Below, piece by piece: positions 39,113 to 47,146 of a stretch of 64,000 bases of DNA. The notes under the pieces were generated by a model. It had not been told where the DNA came from, made no database searches, and worked only from the letters and a program-made list of their open reading frames with translations. The stretch is from Pseudomonas sp. MTM4. GTDB taxonomy: Bacteria; Pseudomonadota; Gammaproteobacteria; Pseudomonadales; Pseudomonadaceae. The stretch spans positions 1,984,001 to 2,048,000 of the forward strand of contig NZ_CP048411.1 in assembly GCF_019355055.1 (NCBI RefSeq), given 5' to 3'. The translations under genes and the position numbers were made by a program. The stretch's first letter is position 1, and each line of letters begins with the position of its first letter.

Positions 39113-39484
39113 TCACTGAATCGTTACCGGGGTTGCGTGTATGCCTTTTGCCCTCTGTGCCAACAGCCAATCCAGTGACAGGCGCCCGTCTTCTTTGAAA
39201 GTCACAATAACGTACAAGCTGCCCGTGGCGGTAAACAGCGCCCAAAAACCGCCTTGCTCATGAGCTTTCAGTACATCTGAGGTCCGAACCCGGTGACCGT
39301 CCTGGAACCTTCCATACACATCCGCCCGCACGTGACGATGAACCACGCCGATACAACAGCCTGCGATTAAATAAGCGTCCGTGAGATACGCCGTAACTTC
39401 CCTACCAAAACACATATCCATTGCTCGCGACAACGCGTCAGATACATCACGTGTTTGGTCGATACTTCGTTTAGTTGAACTCAT
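39113..39484 (-). CDS. Hypothetical protein, paralogue-like to 39850-40254
   Basis: An ATG at 39484 gives 123 residues; a longer frame begins at 39529. It contains DAYLIAGCCIGVV, a GRFQDGHRVRTS segment and a strand-rich YVIVTF end. The VRTS box and spacing echo the protein at 39850-40254, suggesting a duplicated small family common in Pseudomonas genomes. No function is recognised. It sits 94 bp upstream of the exonuclease gene. Confidence 0.6.
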   Translation of the reverse strand: MSSTKRSIDQTRDVSDALSRAMDMCFGREVTAYLTDAYLIAGCCIGVVHRHVRADVYGRFQDGHRVRTSDVLKAHEQGGFWALFTATGSLYVIVTFKEDGRLSLDWLLAQRAKGIHATPVTIQ

Positions 39485-39535
39485 CACGTCAGCACCCAAA
39501 TTCGGATCAAAACTCGTTGCCCCCCCCACTAACGG

Positions 39536-39850
39536 CTAGCTGTCCAACCAATAATCGTCTCGAGCAATACGCCCAAACTTGTAGTCTTCATGCTGCGGGG
39601 CGTCGCCAAACAAATGATGTATGCGTCGCTCCTGTCGCAGGTACGCCAAGGTCATGAAGAAGCAGGTTTCACACATCCGTACGCGATAACGCTCACCGTC
39701 ATGTCGCGCGCCGTATCCCCAGTGCGCTTGCAGCACACCGAACTGTTCGCCGTACCCAGGCACTCGCATGGAGGTACCACAGACGTCGCAAGGCACATCG
39801 GGGTGTCGGTTGTCTGGTACGTCCATGCCCGCCAATATCTGACGACGCAT
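39536..39850 (-). CDS. Small zinc-ribbon protein of unknown function
   Basis: 104 residues from ATG 39850, which overlaps the previous stop in TGATG. Two CxxC pairs are visible, CDVCG and CETCF, separated by about 37 residues, the layout of a zinc ribbon. The rest is hydrophilic (AYLRQERRIHHLFGD). Not matched to a known family. Translational coupling to the upstream gene suggests the two products work together. Confidence 0.62.
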   Translation of the reverse strand: MRRQILAGMDVPDNRHPDVPCDVCGTSMRVPGYGEQFGVLQAHWGYGARHDGERYRVRMCETCFFMTLAYLRQERRIHHLFGDAPQHEDYKFGRIARDDYWLDS

Positions 39851-40254
39851 CAAAAAATCTTCAACACAGTAGTGAGCTCGGCGCTTTTGCGAGCCCCTGG
39901 GCCAGCAAGCACATATCGCGTATTGCGCGTTCTGAAAATGCACCCATCGGCAAACTCAATCAGTTGTGTTGTACGCACCCAGTCACCCTCTTGGAAACGG
40001 TTGGCACTGTCGTACAACACGCGGCCGGCATACACCATCGCGGGCTGTTGCCCGGCCGCCTGTAACGTTTCTCGTATCGCGTCAGGCACGATGAGATCGA
40101 TCCAGATCCAGTCACGCACAACACAGAAAGGCACCTCGTCAAGCAACGCAGCCGCTGAACCACGCGCGCACGCCTCTGCTAACGACATCTCGATACCAGG
40201 CATTACCTCACCCGGGGCGTATAACAAATGAGATACTTTCTTTAAATCGTCCAT
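39850..40254 (-). CDS. Hypothetical protein, first of a three-gene set upstream of the Shango operon
   Basis: 134 residues. It contains PFCVVRDWIWIDLIVPDAI and a FQEGDWVRTTQL segment followed by GCIFRTRNTRYVL. The VRTT/VRTS box links it to the product of 39113-39484. It may belong to a small Pseudomonas DUF family (from memory, DUF6957-like, unverified). It is coupled to the zinc-ribbon gene by TGATG. Confidence 0.6.
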   Translation of the reverse strand: MDDLKKVSHLLYAPGEVMPGIEMSLAEACARGSAAALLDEVPFCVVRDWIWIDLIVPDAIRETLQAAGQQPAMVYAGRVLYDSANRFQEGDWVRTTQLIEFADGCIFRTRNTRYVLAGPGARKSAELTTVLKIF

Positions 40255-41017
40255 ACCATCTCTCTATCTGAGCCATAGATGTCTAGAGGCAGAATCTGGG
40301 CAAAACGTCCCTACCTTGACAAACCTACCAAGTATGAAAAGCTTGTTTCCCAATGAGCGTCAGTTCTGACTATTAATATATGGCCTGAGTCTAAAAGGCG
40401 AGCAGCGCAACCCCATCAACCTCCATTATTAAACTAAGTACCTTATTCATCGATGCAAGCCTATGGCATCGCCCCACTACGCTCAGTATTGGACAAAAAA
40501 CAGCAACCTGAAACCAATGCAATAAAATAATCCAGCTCCAACCACTGCTCGTCAAGCACTTTTAGAAAAGAAAAAGCCAACCACTGACCATCGGTATTTG
40601 TAATACGTATATATTGACAAGGATTGCCAGAACTCACGCACCAGAAGAGCAAGAAAGATAATCCTTATCGGACTTACCCTAGGCGCGGCCAATGACTATT
40701 TGAGATCAAGACATATCTCCACGGACGATGCGAGGCTGATCCAACCGGCTCGGAGTCGTCTTTTCGAATTTTGAAATTTCGCACCGTTGGTAATCACCAC
40801 AAGCGAGGCGCGTCTGTGACGCGGAAGGGTACCGCGACTCCTCGCGACTGCTTAAATTGCAAACGAAAGCGGATGACCTGAGTAATTTGTAGCGAGGGGC
40901 AGGTTCGAGAAAGTCTGCGTACGCTGAGATCTGCTCACTAACATCTAGCTGCCTATCTAGTGCACGCACGAAGCGCGTCACGCGTCGAGCTGTACGGCGG
41001 GGCCACAAAATGATGGA
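40255..41017. other. Gene-poor stretch
   Basis: Two short minus-strand open frames (40461-40652 and 40706-41008) have no recognised product and no good ribosome-binding site. They may be gene remnants. I see no RNA gene. Confidence 0.4.
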
Positions 41018-41055
41018 AATTATGGCTCAGCAATAATTATGGCTGAGCCATAATT
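41018..41055. promoter_or_regulatory. Operator-like inverted repeat with three half-sites
   Basis: Perfect 14-bp arms aattatggctcagc (41018-41031) and gctgagccataatt (41042-41055) with a 10-bp spacer. A third copy of the half-site, AATTATGGCT at 41035-41044, sits across the spacer. It resembles a multi-site operator or a recombinase core. No protein can be assigned. Confidence 0.6.
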
Positions 41056-41168
41056 CCATATAACCGCAGCGTCACGGAAAAACCGCAATTATTTACAGCC
41101 TGCAATTGACCATGACAGCTGCCCCTCCAACGAGGGGATAGACTAAGTAGGTTAGCTAACTCGGGGCT

Positions 41169-41482
41169 GTGGAGATGATCGAGGATCGCGCCAATGAGCT
41201 GTTCATCAGCGCCGCTAGCATCTGGGAAATCGGCCAAAACGCGATGGGCAAAGCCAGCTTTCAGTTCGATACAGGAGTACTAAGAAGGTCTCTTCTGGAC
41301 GGCGACTACAAGGAGCTGTCCATGACCAGCCGACACGCCATTACGGCTGCGGCCTCGCCTCTCCTTCACAGCGCCCATTTGATCGGATGCTCATCGGACA
41401 AGCCGCTTCGGAAGGCTTCATCCTAGTAACCAATAATCATGCTATAGCGAAGTATTCGGGGCCAATCAAGCACGTCGGTTGA
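41169..41482 (+). pseudogene. PIN-domain toxin (VapC-like), truncated and frameshifted
   Basis: One frame gives ELFISAASIWEIGQNAMGK and continues to about 41370. The expected C-terminus, RPFDRMLIGQAASEGF and LVTNNHAIAKYSGPIKHVG, follows in the +1 frame to the TGA at 41480. The N-terminal first acidic strand is missing. PIN-domain VapC toxins are RNases paired with antitoxins; no antitoxin gene remains beside it. Confidence 0.78.
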
Positions 41483-41554
41483 ATGCGCCAGCCTTCGATA
41501 CCCTGTCGTAACGGGATGTCTAATGACCATACAAGCCGTCTGCCTGCCTGAAAA

Positions 41555-41669
41555 GTGTCCGGATGGCCGTGGAATCGGTGTCCGGATGCTCGTGGAATGA
41601 GTGTCCGGGTCAGCGTGGAATCACTGTCCGGATGTGCGTGGAATGGGTGTCCGAGTCAGCGTGGAATCC
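41555..41669 (+). repeat. Five perfect-period 23-bp tandem repeats (possible IS21-type end)
   Basis: Five back-to-back 23-bp units, each reading approximately gTGTCCGg(a/g)tNNNcGTGGAAT. Units start at 41555, 41578, 41601, 41624 and 41647. Multiple subterminal repeats of this kind are characteristic of IS21-family ends. No transposase gene remains. It adjoins an aldehyde dehydrogenase C-terminal fragment, so an element probably inserted there and was then largely lost. Confidence 0.75.
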
Positions 41670-41672
41670 GCA

Positions 41673-41774
41673 ATCAAACGCTCCGGCTACGGGCGCGAGC
41701 TAATCGGCTTGGGCATCAAGGAATTCGTCAATCACAAGCTGATTAGCGTCATCGATATTGACGCGCCGTTCTAA
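41673..41774 (+). pseudogene. C-terminal fragment of an aldehyde dehydrogenase (GabD-like)
   Basis: Thirty-three codons then TAA: begins IKRSGYGRELIGLGIKEFVN and ends DIDAPF. This is the conserved C-terminal tail of NAD(P)-aldehyde dehydrogenases related to succinate-semialdehyde dehydrogenases. It is joined directly to the tandem repeat, which must have replaced the body of the gene. Between here and 42025 I see no gene; AT-rich ArsR-like half-sites occur at about 41951-41972. Confidence 0.7.
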
Positions 41775-42025
41775 CTTCATCTGCACATCAACGCAAACAT
41801 CAATACCTGATGCAGCCAGCCTCCATGATGAAAAGCTCAAGGGAGCTGGCTGCATAGGCAACCCTGGCGCGAAGCACGGCGCGTTCCCAGCTGATCCAGA
41901 AGTGAGCTGCAAGGGCGTGGAAATATGCACACGTGCCGGAACCAATAGCGTTATATTGACATATATGAATATTGCGAATAGCCTGGACTCGTAACCCGCG
42001 CTAGAAACCTCAGGAGGCACCCCCC

Positions 42026-43525
42026 ATGAAAGATTCCAGCGATACCCATCCGAATCACCTTCCCGACAGCAGCTACGGCCTGTTTATTGACAACCAGTGG
42101 GTTTCGGACGAATACGGTGAAACCCTCGACATTATCAACCCCGCCAACGGAAAAATTCTCACCAACATCCCAAACGCCACAGCTGCCGACGTCGACCGCG
42201 CGGTGCAGGCCGCACAGCGCGCCTTCATGACCTGGCGTACCACCTCACCTGCGGAACGCGCCAATGCGTTGTTGAAGATCGCCGACCTGCTGGAAGCCGA
42301 TGCCGATCGGTTCGCCGTTCTGGAAACCCTTGATGTAGGTAAACCCATTCGTGAAAGTCGCTCCGTCGACATCCCGCTGGCAATTGATCACTTCCGCTAC
42401 TTCGCCGGCGTAATCCGCAGCCAATCGGATGAGGCGGTCATGCTGGATGAGCAAACACTCAGCATCGCTCTCAGTGAACCCCTCGGAGTTGTGGGCCAAG
42501 TGATTCCGTGGAACTTCCCGCTGCTTATGGCCGCCTGGAAGATCGCTCCGGCCATCGCAGCGGGTAACACCGTAGTCATCAAACCTTCCGAGCTGACCCC
42601 GGTAACCATCCTCGAACTGGCGAAGATCTTCGCTAAGGTACTTCCAGCCGGCGTGGTCAACATCGTCACAGGCTTAGGCACCACAGTTGGGCAGGCGTTA
42701 CTGGATCATCCGGACCTGCGCAAGCTTGCCTTTACCGGCTCGACGCGTGTCGGCGAACTCGTCGCCAATGCGGCAGCGAAGAAAATCATTCCCGCCACCC
42801 TTGAACTGGGCGGCAAGTCGGCCAACATCGTTTTCCCCGATGCGAACTGGGACAAGGCCGTGGAAGGCGCAGTCCTCGCCATCCTGTGGAACCAAGGCCA
42901 AGTCTGCGAATCCGGCGCACGGCTGTTCGTTCACGAATCCATCTACGAACGATTCCTAGCTGAGCTCAAGCATAAGTTCGAAGCTGTACGTGTGGGTGAC
43001 CCACTGAACCCGGACACCATGATGGGTGCACAGGTCAGCAAGTCCCAGATGGAACGGATCCTCGGCTACGTCGATATCGCCAAACAGGAAGGCGCTGAGG
43101 TACTGATCGGCGGCGGTCGTCTCACAGGTGCCAATTACGATGCCGGCTTCTTCATCCAGCCAACGATTCTGGTCGGTGTTCGCAACGATATGCGCGTCGC
43201 CTACGAGGAAATTTTCGGCCCTGTTCTGTGCGTCATTCCTTTCAAGGATGAAGCGGAGGTCATCGCCATGGCCAACGACTCCGAGTACGGCCTAGCCGGT
43301 GCAGTCTGGACCCAAGACATCAACCGGGCGTTACGTGTGGCACGCGCGGTGGAAACCGGACGTATGTGGGTAAATACCTACCATGAGATCCCTGCCCATG
43401 CCCCCTTTGGTGGCTATAAGAAATCTGGCCTAGGACGGGAAACTCACAAGTCAATGCTGGAAGCCTACAGCCAGAAGAAGAACATCTACGTCAGCCTCAA
43501 CGAAGCACCGCTCGGGCTCTTCTGA
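42026..43525 (+). CDS. NAD-dependent aldehyde dehydrogenase
   Basis: 499 residues, standard length. Seen: VIPWNFPLLMAAWKIAPA, FTGSTRVG cofactor loop, the general base Glu in LELGGKSANIVF, and the nucleophile in NQGQVCESGARLF. It oxidises an aldehyde to the acid. AGGAGGCACCCC lies just before the ATG. It heads a plus-strand run with an OYE-type reductase and an LLM oxidoreductase, ended by an ArsR-type gene. Confidence 0.92.
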   Translation: MKDSSDTHPNHLPDSSYGLFIDNQWVSDEYGETLDIINPANGKILTNIPNATAADVDRAVQAAQRAFMTWRTTSPAERANALLKIADLLEADADRFAVLETLDVGKPIRESRSVDIPLAIDHFRYFAGVIRSQSDEAVMLDEQTLSIALSEPLGVVGQVIPWNFPLLMAAWKIAPAIAAGNTVVIKPSELTPVTILELAKIFAKVLPAGVVNIVTGLGTTVGQALLDHPDLRKLAFTGSTRVGELVANAAAKKIIPATLELGGKSANIVFPDANWDKAVEGAVLAILWNQGQVCESGARLFVHESIYERFLAELKHKFEAVRVGDPLNPDTMMGAQVSKSQMERILGYVDIAKQEGAEVLIGGGRLTGANYDAGFFIQPTILVGVRNDMRVAYEEIFGPVLCVIPFKDEAEVIAMANDSEYGLAGAVWTQDINRALRVARAVETGRMWVNTYHEIPAHAPFGGYKKSGLGRETHKSMLEAYSQKKNIYVSLNEAPLGLF

Positions 43526-43562
43526 CCTCCTTGAACCATATTTTTTTGACTTATAACATCGA

Positions 43563-43575
43563 ATATCTTAGATAT
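43563..43575. promoter_or_regulatory. Putative ArsR operator before nemA
   Basis: ATATC-tta-GATAT. Its half-site matches the perfect 14-bp palindrome upstream of the ArsR gene at 45863-45876. It overlaps the leader of the nemA-like gene. Confidence 0.5.
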
Positions 43576-43588
43576 GCAGGTAAGCAAA

Positions 43589-44713
43589 ATGACACACTCA
43601 GAACTTTTTAAAACCACTCAGCTGGGCCCATACACCCTCAAGAACCGTATCGTTCTGCCGCCACTGACGCGTTCACGCAGCTCTCAACCCGGCAATATTG
43701 CGAACGACCTAATGGCCACATATTACCGTCAGCGCAGCGGTGCTGGCTTCATGGTGACCGAGGGCACACAGATCGAACCCCGAGGACAGGGTTATGCCTG
43801 GACACCTGGCATTCATAGCCCGGAACAGATACAAGGCTGGCGTAAGGTCACCGACGCTGTTCACGCCGAAGGGGGGGTGATCTTTGCTCAACTTTGGCAT
43901 GTGGGCCGCGTGTCGCACACGTCGCTGCAACCCGGTGGTGAAGCGCCCGTCGCGCCATCAGCCATCCGCGCGGACAACGTCAAGGTGTTCATCGAAACTG
44001 GCCCCGGCACGGGTACACTGGCCGACCCTTCGACCCCACGAGCCCTGTCCACCAAGGAGGTAAAGGAACTGGTTGAGCTCTACGCCCAAGCAGCCCGAAA
44101 TGCTTTGGACGCAGGTTTTGACGGGGTGGAGCTTCACTGCGCGAATGGGTACCTGGTAAACCAGTTCATTTCGGCGCATACCAACCAGCGTGATGATGAA
44201 TATGGCGGTTCGCTGCAGAACCGTCTTCGCTTCCTGCGCGAAATCACCCTCGCCGTTGCTGGTGTCGTCGGCAAGGAGCGCGTTGGCGTTCGCTTCGCCC
44301 CGCTGTTCGCGACCACAGACGAAGACCGCGTCTACCTTGGCCTGGTCGAAGAAGATCCTCACCAAACCTACATCGAGGCAGTGAAGATCCTCGAGGAAGT
44401 AGGCATTGCCTACCTGTCGCTCGCCGAAGCCGATTGGGAAAACGCACCCGAGCTGCCTGAGACGTTCCGGGAAGCTGTTCGTAAGACCTTCAGCGGCAAG
44501 ATTATCTATGCCGGCAAGTACACCGCTGAACGAGGAAATCGCGTGATAAAAGCTGGCTGGGGCGACCTGATCGCTTTTGGCCGCCCCTTCATTGCGAACC
44601 CCGACCTGCCCGCTCGTATCGCCAACAACTGGCCGCTTAACCCAGTTGATCCAAGCAGCATGTACGGCGGTACCGATAAGGGCTACACCGACTACCCGAC
44701 TTACAAATCCTAA
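43589..44713 (+). CDS. nemA: N-ethylmaleimide reductase-like old yellow enzyme
   Basis: Start ATG at 43589 is favoured: an AGG-containing site lies upstream, while the ATG at 43574 lies inside the operator-like repeat. 374 residues with PPLTRSRSS, QLWHVGRVSH, APSAI and the substrate His/Asn pair in GVELHCANGYLVNQF, FMN-binding YGGSLQNRLRF, and the C-terminal FGRPFIANPDLP. It reduces electrophilic alkenes or nitro compounds with NADPH. Followed by a strong terminator. Confidence 0.9.
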   Translation: MTHSELFKTTQLGPYTLKNRIVLPPLTRSRSSQPGNIANDLMATYYRQRSGAGFMVTEGTQIEPRGQGYAWTPGIHSPEQIQGWRKVTDAVHAEGGVIFAQLWHVGRVSHTSLQPGGEAPVAPSAIRADNVKVFIETGPGTGTLADPSTPRALSTKEVKELVELYAQAARNALDAGFDGVELHCANGYLVNQFISAHTNQRDDEYGGSLQNRLRFLREITLAVAGVVGKERVGVRFAPLFATTDEDRVYLGLVEEDPHQTYIEAVKILEEVGIAYLSLAEADWENAPELPETFREAVRKTFSGKIIYAGKYTAERGNRVIKAGWGDLIAFGRPFIANPDLPARIANNWPLNPVDPSSMYGGTDKGYTDYPTYKS

Positions 44714-44758
44714 ACGCTCAGAGCCACGCCCCATAACTCAGGGGCGTGGCTCAGCGTT
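44713..44758 (+). terminator. Strong hairpin after nemA
   Basis: Perfect 12-bp stem GAGCCACGCCCC/GGGGCGTGGCTC around an 8-base loop, extended by aacgct/agcgtt at its base. Only a weak T-run follows, so it may act as a terminator or an RNA-stabilising stem between nemA and the LLM gene. Confidence 0.7.
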
Positions 44759-44779
44759 TGCTGACCGAGGAAGTTAAGC

Positions 44780-45763
44780 ATGTACCAACCGAGCACGATC
44801 CCCTACCAAGAGCATAGGGGATTCAAACGAACCTTCAGGCAGGGTCATCTAAGCCTTGGGCTGTTCTTTCCCCTGGAGGCTTTCGAAGGTGATACACCGA
44901 GCATGCTAGATCAGGTCGCGCTGGCCAAACGTGCAGAGGCACTTGGTTTTTCGGCGCTCTGGTTTCGCGACGTCCCGCTCAGGGACCCAAGCTTCGGTGA
45001 TGTCGGCCAGGTTTTCGACCCTTGGGTGTATCTGGGCTACATCGCAGCCCATACAACAAAAATCGCACTAGGCACCGCCTCCATCGCCCTTACTTTGCGT
45101 AATCCCTTGCACACGGCAAAGGCCGCAGCGAGCATTGATCAATTGAGCGGAGGTCGCTTGCTCCTGGGAGTAGCCTCTGGCGATCGTCCCGTGGAGTTTC
45201 CCGCATTCAGCGTTGATCCAGAACAGCGTGGCGAGACCTTTCAAGAAAACCTCAATGTGATACGCCAAGCCCATCGAACACACTTCGAGCCCATTCGCTG
45301 GAGTCACGGCGAGTTACTGGGGGCCGATCTCGTTCCCAAACCTACGACTCGGGAAATACCGCTATTCGTAACCGGACACAGCCGCCAGCCGCTCGATTGG
45401 ATCGCGCGTGAAAGCCATGGATGGATCAACTATCCACGTCCGCCAAAAATGCAGCGACTCATCGTGGAAGATTGGCGACAGGAAACGGCTAAACAATGTG
45501 GCACTATCTACAAGCCGTTCTTGCAATCGCTGTATATCGACCTGGACGAACACCCATCCACGCCACCCTCGCCTATCCATCTAGGATTCCGACTGGGACG
45601 TAACCACCTGCGGGCCTTGCTGGATACACTTCAGGAAATCGGTGTAGATCACGTCATCCTGAACCTCAAGTATAGTAAACGCCCCGCAGCAGAGGTTATC
45701 GAGGAACTTGGCAAACATATCGTCCCGCAATTCGGCGCACAGGTGCCCGATAGTCCTACCTGA
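44780..45763 (+). CDS. LLM class (luciferase-like) flavin-dependent oxidoreductase
   Basis: 327 residues of the LLM fold: LGFSALWFRDVPL, the flavin-region KIALGTASIALTLRNPL and SIDQLSGGRLLLGVASGD, then VTGHSRQPLDWIA. These enzymes use reduced flavin for monooxygenation or reduction. It follows the nemA hairpin by about 20 bp and precedes the ArsR gene. Its oxidant and substrate are unknown, but the gene set suggests electrophile or aldehyde detoxification. Confidence 0.85.
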   Translation: MYQPSTIPYQEHRGFKRTFRQGHLSLGLFFPLEAFEGDTPSMLDQVALAKRAEALGFSALWFRDVPLRDPSFGDVGQVFDPWVYLGYIAAHTTKIALGTASIALTLRNPLHTAKAAASIDQLSGGRLLLGVASGDRPVEFPAFSVDPEQRGETFQENLNVIRQAHRTHFEPIRWSHGELLGADLVPKPTTREIPLFVTGHSRQPLDWIARESHGWINYPRPPKMQRLIVEDWRQETAKQCGTIYKPFLQSLYIDLDEHPSTPPSPIHLGFRLGRNHLRALLDTLQEIGVDHVILNLKYSKRPAAEVIEELGKHIVPQFGAQVPDSPT

Positions 45764-45862
45764 CAGGACAATAGGATTCCAGTCCAAACCAGCCCGTCAT
45801 TGCGACGGGCAGGCGCGCAGAGATCATGGCGAAGCCTTCCAATTTGATGCGCGAATCAGGAA

Positions 45863-45876
45863 GATATCTAGATATC
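45863..45876. promoter_or_regulatory. Perfect palindrome GATATCTAGATATC before the ArsR gene
   Basis: A 14-bp perfect palindrome 26 bp upstream of the ArsR start; the same ATATC/GATAT half-site is at 43563-43575. Probably the autoregulatory site. Confidence 0.6.
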
Positions 45877-45901
45877 GAAAAAAACAGGTCTCAAAAAATT
45901 C

Positions 45902-46207
45902 ATGACTATTGACGTCAACGAAGCCCTGAAAGCATTGGCGAACCCGATGCGCCTTGCCATCCTCAATTGGCTCAAGGATCCCAGGACAGTCTTTCCCGAG
46001 CAGGAAGTCGACCCAGAAACGGTAGGCGTGTGCGTCAGTATCATCCAAGAGCGCACGGGCCTCTCGCAGTCAACGACATCGCTTTATCTCGCAGCTCTAC
46101 AGCGCGCGCAATTGGTGACATCGCAGCGGATCGGCCCCTGGACCTACTACAAACGCCACGATGAGAATATCGATGCCTTCTTCAAGGCGCTGCAAGAAAG
46201 AATCTAG
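45902..46207 (+). CDS. ArsR-family winged-helix regulator
   Basis: 101 residues. The core is ALKALANPMRLAILNWL, then IQERTGLSQSTTSLYLAALQRAQLV as the helix-turn-helix and wing. One Cys (GVCVS) lies before the recognition region, unlike the Cys pair of ArsR metal sensors, so it may sense a reactive electrophile through a single Cys. It likely controls the preceding aldehyde dehydrogenase, OYE and LLM genes, given the repeated palindromes. The next 230 bp carry no gene. Confidence 0.82.
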   Translation: MTIDVNEALKALANPMRLAILNWLKDPRTVFPEQEVDPETVGVCVSIIQERTGLSQSTTSLYLAALQRAQLVTSQRIGPWTYYKRHDENIDAFFKALQERI

Positions 46208-46441
46208 GGCTGCACACCCTTGTATTTCTGACTGATTTCAGTCTTTGCCGATGTCAAAAACAGCAATCTGACCAAATAACGATCAGATCATCCGAAGCTT
46301 CGAGTGATCGAACAGCATTACCAGTGATGCGGTGCGCGGAAAAAACGCTCCTATAGCAAAACTGCCACTTGACAACGCTGAAACCAGGGGCTGTACACGC
46401 AAAAGACAGCACACTCCAGAGAGGGACGCGAAGCCCTTCAA

Positions 46442-46978
46442 GTGCTCTTCTACGGCCAACCTTCTTTAGGGGGCAGCCGCCACGGCGTCGACATCCCACG
46501 CCAGCCCCTGGCGCGTTGGGTGATCCAAAGTGGCGAGCAACTGCAACCGTTGCTCAACCTGATGCGCGACAAGCTGCTGGACTACCCCGTGTTGCACTGC
46601 GACGAAACGCGCTTGCAGGTGCTGCATGAACCGGGACGAGACCCCTCGGCACAATCCTGGATGTAGGTGCAAAGCGGTGGGCCGCCGGACAAGCCGGTGA
46701 TCCTTTTCGACTACACAGCCAGCCGCGCGCAGGAGGTGCCGCTACGCCTGCTCGATGGCTACCGCGGCTACCTGATGACCGACGACTACGCCGGTTACAA
46801 CGCCGTGGCTGCACGCGACGGCATCGAACGCCTGGGCTGCTGGGCGCATGCGCGACGCAAGTTCGTCGAAGCCCAAAAGGTGCAGCCCAAGGGCAAGACT
46901 GGGCGTGCCGACGTGGCGCTGAGCCTGATCAACAAGCTCTACGGCATCGAGCGTGACCTGAAGGACGCTGACCATTCC
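46442..46978 (+). pseudogene. IS66-family TnpC transposase fragment
   Basis: The middle part of TnpC is recognisable: LDYPVLHCDETRLQVL, then a stop (TAG at 46664, where Trp is expected after SWM), then VILFDYTASRAQEVP and GYLMTDDYAGYNA, and LGCWAHARRKFVEA. The first Asp is in HCDET. 5' and 3' ends are missing. It runs directly into the relaxase leader, an artificial reading-frame fusion. Confidence 0.82.
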
Positions 46979-47146
46979 ATTCCAGCGGGTTCCCCATTGA
47001 CGCTGGAGCCGCATCCCATTTCCCGCTATACCGAAGCGGTTAAAGGCCAAAGGGCCGAAACGGCAAGGGAATGGGGGTGCAAGGGGAAAGGCCCTACCTC
47101 GAAAAGGCGAAAAGGCATCCCGGCCGCCCCCCCAGAGGACACCCAC

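Noticed and set aside
41555..41669. CRISPR-like array
   Set aside because: The repeats are contiguous without spacers and no cas genes are near; a tandem repeat of IS-end type fits better.
45792..45810. Terminator after the LLM gene
   Set aside because: A 7-bp GCCCGTC/GACGGGC stem exists but no T-run follows, so it is too weak to call.
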